Part shown: one piece after another, positions 26,780 through 36,006 of the stretch
Numbering within the stretch: position 1 is the first letter of the stretch
Layout of the letters: each line of letters begins with the position of its first letter
From: Dyadobacter sp. CY345
GTDB lineage: Bacteria > Bacteroidota > Bacteroidia > Cytophagales > Spirosomataceae
Assembly (NCBI RefSeq): GCF_021502725.1
Contig: NZ_JAKFFS010000007.1
Span: 248,001-312,000 of the forward strand
Direction: 5' to 3'
DNA length: 64,000 nt
Made by a program: the position numbers and the translations under genes
Notes under the pieces: model-generated
Database searches by the model: none
What the model saw: only the letters and a program-made list of their open reading frames with translations
What the model was told of the DNA's origin: nothing

Positions 26780-27748
26780 ATGTATATAAACGCTGCGTCT
26801 ACGATTTCTCATCAGCCTACATTTCGAAATGCAGGTTTTTCAGAATTGATCGAGCCGCTCGATAATTCTTCGGAACTGATAAGTCCGAATTATAAAGAAT
26901 ATATCGATGCCGGGTTGCTTCGCCGCATGAGCAAGATTTTACGAATGTCCGTTGCCGCAGCGAAAGATTGTCTGACACAAGCGGAAACTGCGCAGCCAGG
27001 AGCTATTATTGTTGGAACAGGTTTGGGTTGTTTGCAGGATACTGAGAAGTTTTTAAATACATTTTTGTCCATTGAAGGACTTCTTCCGCCCACCTCGTTT
27101 ATTCAGTCTACACATAACACCATCGCCGGCCAGATTTCCCTGAGTATCGGAAATCATGGTTATAATATGACTCATACGCAAAACACGCTTTCCTTCGAAC
27201 ATGCCTTAATCGATACATCGTTGTTGCTAGGTGAAGGAAAAGATAATATCATAACCGGCGCTGCCGATGAGTTTATTGCATTTTTGGACGAAGCTGCCGA
27301 ACATCTCAATGCCTCTTCAAAACATCATCTTACTTCCGGTGCTTCATTTTTCATATTAGGTAAAAACAAAACGGAAAAGTCTGTTGCCAGGGTAAAGGAT
27401 GTGAGGACTGCCGGTCTTATTCAGGATATTGATGCTGCAATAGATTCATTTTTGCTGGATAATTTTCTGAATATTTCCGAAGTTGACCTGGTTTTGTATT
27501 CGGATTTTAGCGAAAAAGAAAAGATGGATTCAGTTGCACATCAATACTTTAATGAGCACTATCATGCTGATTCCAAACTGATCAATTACACGAAATTGTC
27601 GGGATTATATCCTACGAATTCAGCCTTTGCGATGCATTATGCAGTCGACAGGATTCAGCGGGAACCAAAACTGAAGAACGTTCTAATTCTTAACGGGTTG
27701 AATAAAATAAATCTGGGTTTAACCTTAATAGAATCTCTTGAAGCATAA
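26780..27748 (+). CDS. Ketosynthase-fold protein without catalytic residues (paralogue 2)
   Basis: 322 residues. The fold is visible from FIQSTHNTIAGQISLSIG and KLSGLYPTNSAFAMHY, but the nucleophile position reads Thr (THTQNTLSFE), the NAHGT region is replaced (LYSDFSEKEK) and GHT reads GLY. All three catalytic positions are lost, as in the paralogue at 9679, with which it shares the N-terminal AGLLRRM block. Probably a non-catalytic or structural partner of the KS at 25537. It overlaps the polysaccharide deacetylase start by 11 bases. Confidence 0.78.
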   Translation: MYINAASTISHQPTFRNAGFSELIEPLDNSSELISPNYKEYIDAGLLRRMSKILRMSVAAAKDCLTQAETAQPGAIIVGTGLGCLQDTEKFLNTFLSIEGLLPPTSFIQSTHNTIAGQISLSIGNHGYNMTHTQNTLSFEHALIDTSLLLGEGKDNIITGAADEFIAFLDEAAEHLNASSKHHLTSGASFFILGKNKTEKSVARVKDVRTAGLIQDIDAAIDSFLLDNFLNISEVDLVLYSDFSEKEKMDSVAHQYFNEHYHADSKLINYTKLSGLYPTNSAFAMHYAVDRIQREPKLKNVLILNGLNKINLGLTLIESLEA

Positions 27749-28508
27749 AATAATCACGGCAATCACCGGAATTGCGCTTGTTCTCTGCGGATTCGCTTTT
27801 TGGGAAACAGGATATGTTAAATTTATTCTGGGAATTATTTCGGCTTTTTATCTGATCAGCACTGCTTATGGCTCGTTTGAGATCCGTTCCAATTACTTTG
27901 TAACATCGATCCACAAAGGAAAAAAAAAGTCAATCGCACTAACTTTTGATGACGGTCCGCATCCTGAAAACACACCAAGAATTTTAGATATTTTGAAGGA
28001 AAAGGGCGTAAAGGCAACTTTTTTTGTCATTGGGAAAAATGCGGAGAAATATCCTGAACTGGTACGCCGGATTGATGCGGAAGGGCATATTGTTGCAAAT
28101 CACTCTTACAGCCACAATTATCTGATCGCTTTTTTCTCGACAAAACGATTGAAAAATGATCTCATACATTGTAACGATATTGTTTATCAGATACTTGAAA
28201 AAAAACCGAAACTTTTTCGCCCGCCTTTCGGAGTAACAAATCCAAGGTATGGGACTGTTTTAAAAGAGTTGAATTTGCAATCCATCGGGTGGTCATTACG
28301 TAGTTTTGATACCCGTGCGAAAAATAAATACCAATTAATCCAGAATGTAATTTCAAAACTGCAAAAACGTGATATCGTTTTACTTCACGATCATCTGCCG
28401 GTAACCGCAGACGCACTTGAAGATTTAATCGAACATTGTCGAAGTAAAAATATTGTTATCCAGCCGCTTCCGTTAATAATCAACAAAGATCCGTATGAAA
28501 TTTTATAA
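27738..28508 (+). CDS. Polysaccharide deacetylase family protein (NodB domain), TTG start
   Basis: 256 residues. Two N-terminal hydrophobic segments (about 5-22 and 27-45) anchor it in the membrane, followed by a NodB domain with LTFDDGPH (68-75), ANHSYSH, FRPPFG and the C-terminal LLHDH. These metal-binding motifs are intact, so it should remove acetyl or acyl groups from an N-acylated sugar or other amide/ester. No ATG exists before the domain; TTG at 27738 is the only plausible start, overlapping the previous gene by 11 bases. Its place in a pigment operon suggests action on the glycolipid anchor, which is inference. Confidence 0.8.
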   Translation: MKHKIITAITGIALVLCGFAFWETGYVKFILGIISAFYLISTAYGSFEIRSNYFVTSIHKGKKKSIALTFDDGPHPENTPRILDILKEKGVKATFFVIGKNAEKYPELVRRIDAEGHIVANHSYSHNYLIAFFSTKRLKNDLIHCNDIVYQILEKKPKLFRPPFGVTNPRYGTVLKELNLQSIGWSLRSFDTRAKNKYQLIQNVISKLQKRDIVLLHDHLPVTADALEDLIEHCRSKNIVIQPLPLIINKDPYEIL

Positions 28509-29127
28509 AATATTTTTGCTGATATTCTTGATAATCCAGTCATTCTCTGCTCAATCACAGGAATTTAAAAAGGCCACTAATCCAGATAAAATTCTGTCGG
28601 ATCTCAGGAAATCATCACAAGCAACCACATCGATTCAGGCTGATTTCAGGGAGGAAAAATATCTGTCATTTTTGAAAGAACCTGAGAAGGCGAGTGGCGT
28701 TTTTTATTTCAAAAAGGCAGATCAAATGCGTTGGGAGCAGCAATCGCCGTTCAAATATATCATTTTGATCAACGGTGATAAATTGCGTGTTCAGGATGGC
28801 AGCAAGGAAAAAAATATGGGTTCGGCTGGACGTATGGCGGGGCAGATCAAGCAGGTTATGCTGGGACTCGTAAACGGAGATTTTCAGGAGAGCAAGGCAT
28901 TTACGCTGGTTTGCATGGAAAGCTCCGATCAGTATATGGTCGTTCTGACGCCAACGAACAAGCGAATGAGAAGTGTTTATTCCAAAATCAACCTGGTATT
29001 TTCCCGCAGTAATCTGCGATTAAAGGAACTTACTTTTTTTGAAAAAGGCGGCGACAAAAGTGTCATGAAATTCCTGAACGAGAAATTTAATCAGCCCATT
29101 GCTGAGTCGGTGTTTTCGAAATTATAG
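28495..29127 (+). CDS. LolA-like outer-membrane lipoprotein carrier protein
   Basis: 210 residues with a signal peptide (MKFYKIFLLIFLIIQSFSAQSQ) and the LolA/LppM-type fold: TSIQADFREEKYLSFLKEPEKASGVFYF and MRWEQQSPFKYIILINGDKL. Periplasmic LolA proteins shuttle lipidated molecules to the outer membrane. Aryl-polyene and flexirubin loci regularly contain one, presumably to carry the aryl-polyene lipid released by the MMPL exporter. It overlaps the deacetylase gene by 14 bases, indicating one transcript. Confidence 0.82.
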   Translation: MKFYKIFLLIFLIIQSFSAQSQEFKKATNPDKILSDLRKSSQATTSIQADFREEKYLSFLKEPEKASGVFYFKKADQMRWEQQSPFKYIILINGDKLRVQDGSKEKNMGSAGRMAGQIKQVMLGLVNGDFQESKAFTLVCMESSDQYMVVLTPTNKRMRSVYSKINLVFSRSNLRLKELTFFEKGGDKSVMKFLNEKFNQPIAESVFSKL

Positions 29128-29163
29128 TGCCTGTTTCTTGAATTAGTACCAAATTGCGTCCTT

Positions 29164-29520
29164 ATGTTTCTCAATAATCTATATACCATATCAGAAATCT
29201 CTTCTGATTCTCAATCCATTTCTGCTGTAATTATACTGGATCCTGTGCATGAAATTTTTATAGGACATTTTCCGGGAGCACCTGTGACGCCAGGTGTTGT
29301 TCAGTTGCAAATTGTAAAGGAATTATTAGAACAACATCTCAAAAAGGATCTGAGAATGAAAACCATGCGGGTTTGTAAATTTCTTCAAATCATTAATCCT
29401 GAGGAAACACCTGAGATTCGGATTGATATTAAATTTACCGAGGGAGAAGTCATTGATGTTGTCGCTTCGGGAAGTTATGAAGACATTATCTATTTTAAAA
29501 CGCAAGTTTCTTATATTTAA
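29164..29520 (+). CDS. Hotdog-fold dehydratase-like protein (ApeP/FabA-FabZ family)
   Basis: 118 residues with the FabA/FabZ core IGHFPGAPVTPGVVQLQIV (H35 in GHFPG). The helix that normally supplies the second catalytic acid reads QLQIVKELLEQ, so an active site cannot be confirmed. Aryl-polyene loci encode two hotdog proteins, ApeI and ApeP, reported to work together; the partner here would be the product of the gene at 22542. It lies 36 bases after the LolA-like gene on the same strand. Confidence 0.78.
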   Translation: MFLNNLYTISEISSDSQSISAVIILDPVHEIFIGHFPGAPVTPGVVQLQIVKELLEQHLKKDLRMKTMRVCKFLQIINPEETPEIRIDIKFTEGEVIDVVASGSYEDIIYFKTQVSYI

Positions 29521-29572
29521 ATCCGGATTTGCACTGCGTGAGCGTAAAAATCTCACCGTCTGATATTGATCA

Positions 29573-30730
29573 ATGACTTTAAAAGATATCCATTGCTGCA
29601 TTTTAATTCCAACTTACAATAATCAAAAAACGCTTCGCCGGGTTATTGATGGAGTTTTAGCATACGGCTCTGAGGATATTATTGTGATTAACGACGGCTC
29701 TACAGACGATACCGCTTTAATTCTTGAATCTTATCGCGGAAAAGTCCATATACTGACGAATGAGAAAAATAGTGGAAAGGGATTTTCGTTGCGACGTGGA
29801 TTTAAGGAAGCTATCCATTTGGGTTACAAAAACGCCATTTCCATTGATTCTGACGGACAGCATTTGCCTTCGGATATACCTCTTTTTATAGAAACTGCGT
29901 TGAATCATCCAGGTGCGCTTTTGATGGGTTCCAGAAATATGAATCAGGAAGGAGTGCCGGGGAAAAGTTCTTTTGGGAATAAATTTTCGAATTTCTGGTT
30001 CAAATTTGAGACCGGCCTAACCTTGCCAGACACACAAACCGGATTCCGGCTTTATCCTCTTGATTCAATAAAGAAAATCAGACTTTTTACTTCGAAATTT
30101 GAGACTGAAATTGAGGTAATTGTTAAACTTGCCTGGCGCGATGTGAAGATCATTCCCATTAATATTCAGGTTATTTACGATAGTAATGAGCGTGTTACGC
30201 ACTTTCGGCCTTTCCGGGATTTTACACGGATCAGCATTTTAAATACCTACTTTGTTATTCTGACTTTGCTTTATTATCTGCCGCGCAGACTTTTTTATTA
30301 TGTAAAAAAAAAAGGACTTTGGCAGATAATAAAGGATGAAGCGCTGAAAAAAAATGAAAGCAATTTAAGCAAGGCAAAATCAATCGGCTTTGGTATTTTT
30401 ATGGGAATCGTTCCGATCTGGGGATTTCAGTTGCTGATCGGTATCCCTCTTTCGATCTATTTTCGAATGAATAAGGTACTTTTCCTGACGGCTGCAAATA
30501 TCAGTTTACCACCATGTATTCCCTTGATAATTTTCGGAAGTTATAAATTTGGCGGTTTGTTTTATAAAAATGGCGTTGAGTTAACTTCTATACAGGATTT
30601 GACGTTGGAATCAATCCATGTAAATTTTGTTCAGTATTTTATCGGCGGCACCTTACTTGCACTATTTTCCGGACTTGCGGCCTTTACTGTGTCATGGCTG
30701 GTCTTAACTACCGTTCGAAAAAATTCCTAA
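29573..30730 (+). CDS. Glycosyltransferase family 2 fused to a DUF2062 membrane domain
   Basis: 385 residues. A GT-A domain (about 7-215) has CILIPTYNNQKTL, VINDGSTDDT and the metal-binding acidic motif SIDSDGQH. About residues 240-375 form a DUF2062 domain with membrane helices (SIGFGIFMGIVPIWGFQLLIG). The protein would attach a sugar to a lipid or polyene acceptor at the inner membrane. Homologues with this order occur in flexirubin-type loci. It is the last gene of the rightward pigment arm; the next gene is an unrelated peptidase. Confidence 0.83.
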   Translation: MTLKDIHCCILIPTYNNQKTLRRVIDGVLAYGSEDIIVINDGSTDDTALILESYRGKVHILTNEKNSGKGFSLRRGFKEAIHLGYKNAISIDSDGQHLPSDIPLFIETALNHPGALLMGSRNMNQEGVPGKSSFGNKFSNFWFKFETGLTLPDTQTGFRLYPLDSIKKIRLFTSKFETEIEVIVKLAWRDVKIIPINIQVIYDSNERVTHFRPFRDFTRISILNTYFVILTLLYYLPRRLFYYVKKKGLWQIIKDEALKKNESNLSKAKSIGFGIFMGIVPIWGFQLLIGIPLSIYFRMNKVLFLTAANISLPPCIPLIIFGSYKFGGLFYKNGVELTSIQDLTLESIHVNFVQYFIGGTLLALFSGLAAFTVSWLVLTTVRKNS

Positions 30731-30772
30731 ACTTTCAATTAATACTCAGTCTGCCTTGATCGAGTCTAACTT

Positions 30773-31705
30773 ATGAATTCCACACTTACTTCCGTTACGG
30801 ATTTAAAAACCTATCATGAGAATCATTTAAAGTCGGCGCGTTTACGGGCGATTGGCTGGGAGCTGGCTGTCATGATCTTGTTTGGCGTCCTGGCTTATTT
30901 TAGTAAACAAACCGTTTTGTACATCCTCGGTTTCGTAATCGTAGCCGTTATCGCAATCATTCACCGATATTATTACAAAAAGTCATATGCCCGTATAGCA
31001 ATTTTCAAAACTTCTTTCCCTGACACTTGGCGCGAAATTCTGAAAAAACATTCCGTTTTCTTTCAAAGTCTGGACACGAAAAACCAAGCTTTATTTGAAA
31101 AACGTGTTCAGTTATTTTTGCTTGAAAAAAGGGTAGAAGGGATTGATACCGAAATCGATGATGTGGTGCGCGTCCTGGTTGCGGCGAGTGCAATTATTCC
31201 AACTTTTGCGTTTCCTGCTTTTGATTATCCCGATTTGAATGAAGTACTCGTTTATCCGGCTTCGTTTAGTGAGAAATTTGAAATAGGGGAGAATCAGAAG
31301 GCTGAAAATATTGAAGGAATGGTTGGAAATCGATACCTGAACCATTCGCTGTTACTATCAAAACCGGCTTTGCTTAGTGGCTTTAATGGAAAAAATGGAG
31401 ATGAAAACGTCGGTATTCACGAATTTGTTCACTTGCTGGATCGGGAAGATGGCGTCTCGGATGGTGTGCCTGAGCGCCTTGCTGATCATGCCTATGTATT
31501 GCCATGGCTGCATTTGATCAAAAAAGAGATGCAGGAAATAAGAAGCGGCGATTCTGATATCAATCCTTACGCGATTACTAACAATGCGGAATTTCTTGCA
31601 GTTGTCAGTGAATATTTCTTCAATAATCCGGAGGAATTCCAGGAAAAACATCCGGAATTGTATGAAATTTTGTCCAAATTCTATCATCTGATGCCCGAAA
31701 AGTGA
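30773..31705 (+). CDS. MtfA-like zinc metallopeptidase (M90 family)
   Basis: 310 residues. Two N-terminal membrane helices (about 28-65: AVMILFGVLAYFS and TVLYILGFVIVAVIAIIHRY) precede the peptidase domain, with zinc motif HEFVH at 216-220 in GIHEFVHLLDREDGVSDG. E. coli MtfA binds the glucose regulator Mlc; the membrane-anchored form common in Bacteroidota has no known substrate. It lies 42 bases behind the pigment operon on the same strand, so read-through is possible, but the family suggests no role in pigment synthesis. Confidence 0.82.
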   Translation: MNSTLTSVTDLKTYHENHLKSARLRAIGWELAVMILFGVLAYFSKQTVLYILGFVIVAVIAIIHRYYYKKSYARIAIFKTSFPDTWREILKKHSVFFQSLDTKNQALFEKRVQLFLLEKRVEGIDTEIDDVVRVLVAASAIIPTFAFPAFDYPDLNEVLVYPASFSEKFEIGENQKAENIEGMVGNRYLNHSLLLSKPALLSGFNGKNGDENVGIHEFVHLLDREDGVSDGVPERLADHAYVLPWLHLIKKEMQEIRSGDSDINPYAITNNAEFLAVVSEYFFNNPEEFQEKHPELYEILSKFYHLMPEK

Positions 31706-31918
31706 TCAATAAGTTGATTATTAAATGTTTGTATGAAATTTGAAGATGGTTAACTATGACTATTTATTTTATTTATTAAAATAGTTCTATCTGCATTCTG
31801 TGTATTTTAACAAAAAAAATAGGAATTAAACAAAAATAAGCGTTTTTGGATTTTGTTATGAGGCCCCATTCTCTATATTTACGAGAATTTACAACCGTTA
31901 ACCTAATTCATATCGCGC

Positions 31919-34324
31919 ATGAGTAATATTACCTATTTAGTGCCAGTTTTGGGCCTGATTGGCTTGCTGGTTATGTTTTTTAAAAGAGGTTGGGTTATCA
32001 GGCAAGATGCCGGTGACGGAAACATGAAAGAAATTGCGGATGCCATTGCCGATGGCGCGCTCGCATTTCTCAAAGCTGAATGGCGGGTACTCATCGTCTT
32101 CGGTATTATTGTCAGTATTTTATTAGGTTATTCCGGCACATTGGTTGAAAATTCCAGTGTTTTTATTGGTGCCTCATTCATCGCCGGAGCCTTCATCTCG
32201 GCCTTTGCAGGATACATCGGGATGAATATTGCGACCAAATCAAATGTGCGCACCACACAAGCCGCGCGCACAAGTCTGACCAAGGCACTCGAAGTTTCAT
32301 TTACAGGCGGTTCCGTCATGGGAATCGGAGTGGCAAGTTTAGCAGTCATCGGGCTTGGCGGTCTTTTTATAATACTATATCATTTTTTTGTTGGCGATAG
32401 TTCAGAGGTGAACGGCCTCGGTATGGAGAAAGTGCTGGAAGTTCTTGCCGGTTTTTCTCTGGGCGCTGAATCAATAGCACTTTTTGCGCGTGTAGGTGGT
32501 GGTATCTACACCAAAGCTGCTGATGTAGGTGCCGATTTGGTTGGAAAAGTGGAAGCGGGAATTCCGGAAGATGATCCAAGAAATCCTGCAACCATTGCGG
32601 ATAATGTGGGTGATAACGTGGGAGACGTGGCTGGTATGGGCGCCGATTTATTCGGTTCCTATGTTGCAACAATCCTTGCAACGATGGTTTTAGGACGCGA
32701 AATTATTGCAGAAAGTGCAGATAATTTTGGAGGAATTTCTCCCATATTATTACCAATGGTGATTGCCGGAGTAGGGTTAATCGCTTCCATCATCAGTATG
32801 CTTTTCGTGAAAATAAGTAGTGATAGCGGCGACGTCCAGGGTGCTTTGAACCGCGGTAACTGGGGCTCTATTATTTTGACGCTGATTGCCTGTTATCCGC
32901 TTACGATGTGGATGTTGCCAGAAGGCGTGCTTACGATTCGTGGTGTGGAGTTCACTTCCATGCATGTATTTTATGCTATTTTGTTGGGGTCAATCGTTGG
33001 CGCAATTATGTCAACTGTGACTGAATATTATACTGCAATGGGTAAACGGCCGGTGCAATCGATTGTGAATCAGTCTTCTACCGGACATGCAACAAATATT
33101 ATCGGCGGGCTTTCCGTTGGTATGGAATCAACTGTTATTCCCACACTGGTTTTGGCGGCGGGGATTTTTATCAGTTACGAATTTGCAGGTTTATACGGCG
33201 TCGCTATTGCCGCCGCCGGTATGATGGCAACGACTGCCATGCAGCTCGCGATTGATGCTTTCGGGCCGATTGCAGATAATGCCGGTGGTATCGCCGAGAT
33301 GGCACATTTACCTGAGGAAGTTCGTGGACGAACAGATGTGCTCGATGCTGTGGGCAATACCACGGCTGCTTCCGGAAAAGGATTTGCCATTGCGTCCGCA
33401 GCTCTTACTTCCCTTGCACTTTTCGCAGCGTTTTGCGGTGTGGCGGGGATAAGTTCGATTGATATTTACAAGGCGAACGTACTAGCCGGACTTTTCGTAG
33501 GAGCGATGATTCCCTTTATCTTTTCGTCTTTGGCGATTGCGGCGGTTGGCCGCGCGGCGATGAAAATGGTTGAAGAGGTTCGTCGTCAGTTCCGGGAAAT
33601 CCCAGGCATTATGGAAGGTACTGCAAAACCTGAATATGACAAATGTGTAGCGATTTCGACGGAGGCTTCCATCAAGGAAATGGTAGCTCCCGGATTAATT
33701 GCTCTGCTCGTTCCGGTTATCGTCGGATTTTTATTTGGTCCGGAAGTATTGGGCGGAACATTGGCAGGCGTTACTGTTTCAGGTGTTTTGATGGGGATTT
33801 TCCAGAACAATGCGGGCGGAGCCTGGGATAACGCCAAAAAATCTTTTGAAAAAGGAGTGGATATCAACGGTAAAACCTATTACAAAGGCTCTGATCCGCA
33901 CAAAGCTGCGGTGACGGGTGACACGGTCGGTGATCCATTCAAAGATACTTCGGGACCATCGATGAATATCCTGATAAAACTGATGTCCATCGTTTCACTT
34001 GTGATCGCTCCGCATATCGCCGTGGTTCCGGCAGCTGGGGAGGTTAATATTATTGAAGAGGAAGTTATTGAAATGCCTGTTCAAAACATTGAAACGACAG
34101 CACTTAATTTGAAAGGCACAACGGTGAATATCGCTGCTGCGGCTAACTTCAAACGATCAAGTGATAATGGGCATTCAGTGATGAAAGAGCCGTCGGATCT
34201 TGATATTGCCAAGGTAAGGCTTGAAGCCGAAGGTTATGGTGAAGAATATCCGGTGGCTTCCAACAATACAAAAAAGGGAAGAGCTCAGAATAGACGGATT
34301 TCTATCAGAGTAACAAAAATATAA
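31919..34324 (+). CDS. hppA: Membrane-bound pyrophosphatase with OmpA-like C-terminal tail
   Basis: 801 residues. The core (about 1-720) is a multi-helix ion-pumping pyrophosphatase with the substrate motif DDPRNPATIADNVGDNVGDV, the repeated second motif GDTVGDPFKDTSGPS and GNTTAASGKG. Ala in that last motif marks the potassium-dependent subfamily (Lys in independent ones). It hydrolyses pyrophosphate to move Na+ or H+ across the inner membrane; the ion is not decided here. Beyond the core a tail of about 80 residues ends GYGEEYPVAS...KKGRAQNRRISIRV, which resembles the end of an OmpA peptidoglycan-binding domain. An IS element begins 18 bases after the stop. Confidence 0.92.
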   Translation: MSNITYLVPVLGLIGLLVMFFKRGWVIRQDAGDGNMKEIADAIADGALAFLKAEWRVLIVFGIIVSILLGYSGTLVENSSVFIGASFIAGAFISAFAGYIGMNIATKSNVRTTQAARTSLTKALEVSFTGGSVMGIGVASLAVIGLGGLFIILYHFFVGDSSEVNGLGMEKVLEVLAGFSLGAESIALFARVGGGIYTKAADVGADLVGKVEAGIPEDDPRNPATIADNVGDNVGDVAGMGADLFGSYVATILATMVLGREIIAESADNFGGISPILLPMVIAGVGLIASIISMLFVKISSDSGDVQGALNRGNWGSIILTLIACYPLTMWMLPEGVLTIRGVEFTSMHVFYAILLGSIVGAIMSTVTEYYTAMGKRPVQSIVNQSSTGHATNIIGGLSVGMESTVIPTLVLAAGIFISYEFAGLYGVAIAAAGMMATTAMQLAIDAFGPIADNAGGIAEMAHLPEEVRGRTDVLDAVGNTTAASGKGFAIASAALTSLALFAAFCGVAGISSIDIYKANVLAGLFVGAMIPFIFSSLAIAAVGRAAMKMVEEVRRQFREIPGIMEGTAKPEYDKCVAISTEASIKEMVAPGLIALLVPVIVGFLFGPEVLGGTLAGVTVSGVLMGIFQNNAGGAWDNAKKSFEKGVDINGKTYYKGSDPHKAAVTGDTVGDPFKDTSGPSMNILIKLMSIVSLVIAPHIAVVPAAGEVNIIEEEVIEMPVQNIETTALNLKGTTVNIAAAANFKRSSDNGHSVMKEPSDLDIAKVRLEAEGYGEEYPVASNNTKKGRAQNRRISIRVTKI

Positions 34325-34342
34325 CAAACAAATATGAGAAAT

Positions 34343-34383
34343 GAGGGTGTCTCAAATTCAAAATGAGGCATCCTCCTTTTTTT
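34343..34383 (+). terminator. Terminator-like hairpin formed by the left IS end, behind hppA
   Basis: GAGGGTGTCTCA (34343-34354) pairs with TGAGGCATCCTC (34364-34375) with two G-U wobbles and a 9-base loop, followed by CTTTTTTTG. It begins 18 bases after the hppA stop and is the only terminator visible for that gene, although it belongs to the insertion sequence. Confidence 0.7.
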
Positions 34384-34470
34384 GATTGATATTTTCAATT
34401 GATGTTTGAAAAATATTTACATTCAATTCTAACGGACTTAATAGTGTAAAAAAGCAAAAAACAGCCCTCC

Positions 34471-36006
34471 TCAGGCTGCCTTTTTCCTCATATTTTGTGC
34501 TATTGCCAACAATCCCCATTCGATCTCCACTTTTTCTTTTCCCTTTAGCATAAAACGACGGAAGCCGTGGTTACCTTTTATATTTCCAAACACAGGTTCA
34601 ACATCAAAACATCGTTTTTTGCGCCGTTCAATCCCTTCCGGGCTGTTAAGTAGTTCATATGCCTTCTTTTTCTGCCGTTCAAGTTCGACATTGATTTCTA
34701 TGATCCTGTTGCCCCTGGACTTATGACAAGCACCGTTTAGCGGGCATCCGTAGCAATTCTTAGCCTGGTACATCCTGAATGTCTGCTCAAAACCAGTGCT
34801 GGTTTTCCTTTTACTGTTACCGATATAATCCATTTGCTGACCCATCGGGCAGGTATAACAATCTTTTTGCGGATTGTAAAAAAGTTTATCAGTGCTGAAA
34901 GGACGTTTGGCATTGTAAGTCTTGTTTTGCTGTTTGTCAAACATGCTATACTTCACATATGCAGCTATTTCTTTGTCTTCCAGCAAGGTGTAATTTTCTT
35001 GTGAGCCATACCCAGCATCCGCAGTGACTACGTTTGGAAAACTTTTGAAACTGGTTTGGTGCTGGGCAAGATGATCCTTTAATGTGGTCGTATCCGTTGG
35101 ATTGGGGTGTAGGGTATAATTGACAATAAATTGATTTGAAGTTGAGATTTGTACATTATAGGCAGCTTTGAGCTGACCATTTTTCATATGATCCTCCTTA
35201 AGCTTCATAAAAGTGGCATCCGGATCTGTTTTACTATAACTATTGCGCTCGCCTAAAACAGCCTCTTGTCTTTCGTATTTAGCAATATTGGCCGGATACT
35301 CTTTTGTTACACGGCGAAGTTTTGCCTTTAATTTTTTATCAATATCTTTTTTCTTACCTAATACTTCGTTGAGCTTATCAACAGTACTTTGGACTTTCTC
35401 TGTATCTATTTCAGTAAAATCCGGCGGATCAGGAAGCTCATCTTCTTTGCTGGCCACACTTTGGGCATACTCCCAGATCTGACCCAACTGCTTCTTCATT
35501 TTCTCCTTATTGGTCTGAATGGCTTTTTTCCAGACAAAAGTATATTTATTGGCATTGGCCTCAATTTTTGTACCGTCGATGAAAATCTCCTCTATGCTAA
35601 GCAATCCTTCTTCGGCCAAGAGCAGCACTACCTGCTCAAAAACATTGCGCAAAGCTTCTTTTAGGCGGACGCCCCTAAACCGGTTAATCGTATTATGATC
35701 AGGATAACTCATTGAACTCAGCCACATGAAGAAAATACTTTCCTTGCAAGCCGCTTCTAGCTTTCGACTGGAATAAACATTGCTCACGTAGCCGTAAACC
35801 AGCACTTTAAGCAGCATCTGTGGATGATAACTGGAAGATCCCCTGGTTTTGTAAGCTGCGTTAAGCGGATCAAGATTAATCTTGTTAATCAAGTCATTAA
35901 CAATTCTGACCGGATGTTTTTTAGGGATTAAATCCTCTAAACTTGGAGGCAACAGCATGATCTGCTGTTGATTATAGGGCTTGAAAGTAGGTTGTCTTCT
36001 GATCAT
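34471..36006 (-). CDS. IS1182 family transposase (DDE)
   Basis: 511 residues from the ATG at 36006 (MIRRQPTFKPYNQQQIMLLP), which matches the usual family start; the frame stays open to 36099. The N-terminal domain has LLPPSLEDLIPKKHPVRIV. The DDE acidic residues lie in IFIDGTKIEANANKY, VVTADAGYGSQENY and VEPVFGNIKGNHGFRRF. A Cys cluster (CYTCPMG...NCYGCPLNGAC) is present, as in many relatives. Full length with no frameshift or internal stop, so probably functional. It is the only gene in the element. Confidence 0.93.
   Translation of the reverse strand: MIRRQPTFKPYNQQQIMLLPPSLEDLIPKKHPVRIVNDLINKINLDPLNAAYKTRGSSSYHPQMLLKVLVYGYVSNVYSSRKLEAACKESIFFMWLSSMSYPDHNTINRFRGVRLKEALRNVFEQVVLLLAEEGLLSIEEIFIDGTKIEANANKYTFVWKKAIQTNKEKMKKQLGQIWEYAQSVASKEDELPDPPDFTEIDTEKVQSTVDKLNEVLGKKKDIDKKLKAKLRRVTKEYPANIAKYERQEAVLGERNSYSKTDPDATFMKLKEDHMKNGQLKAAYNVQISTSNQFIVNYTLHPNPTDTTTLKDHLAQHQTSFKSFPNVVTADAGYGSQENYTLLEDKEIAAYVKYSMFDKQQNKTYNAKRPFSTDKLFYNPQKDCYTCPMGQQMDYIGNSKRKTSTGFEQTFRMYQAKNCYGCPLNGACHKSRGNRIIEINVELERQKKKAYELLNSPEGIERRKKRCFDVEPVFGNIKGNHGFRRFMLKGKEKVEIEWGLLAIAQNMRKKAA

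Noticed and set aside
34325..34383. Hairpin behind hppA as a native hppA terminator
   Set aside because: Its left arm is the terminal inverted repeat of the IS, repeated in inverse at 36122-36135, so it belongs to the element; it is still listed as functionally terminator-like.
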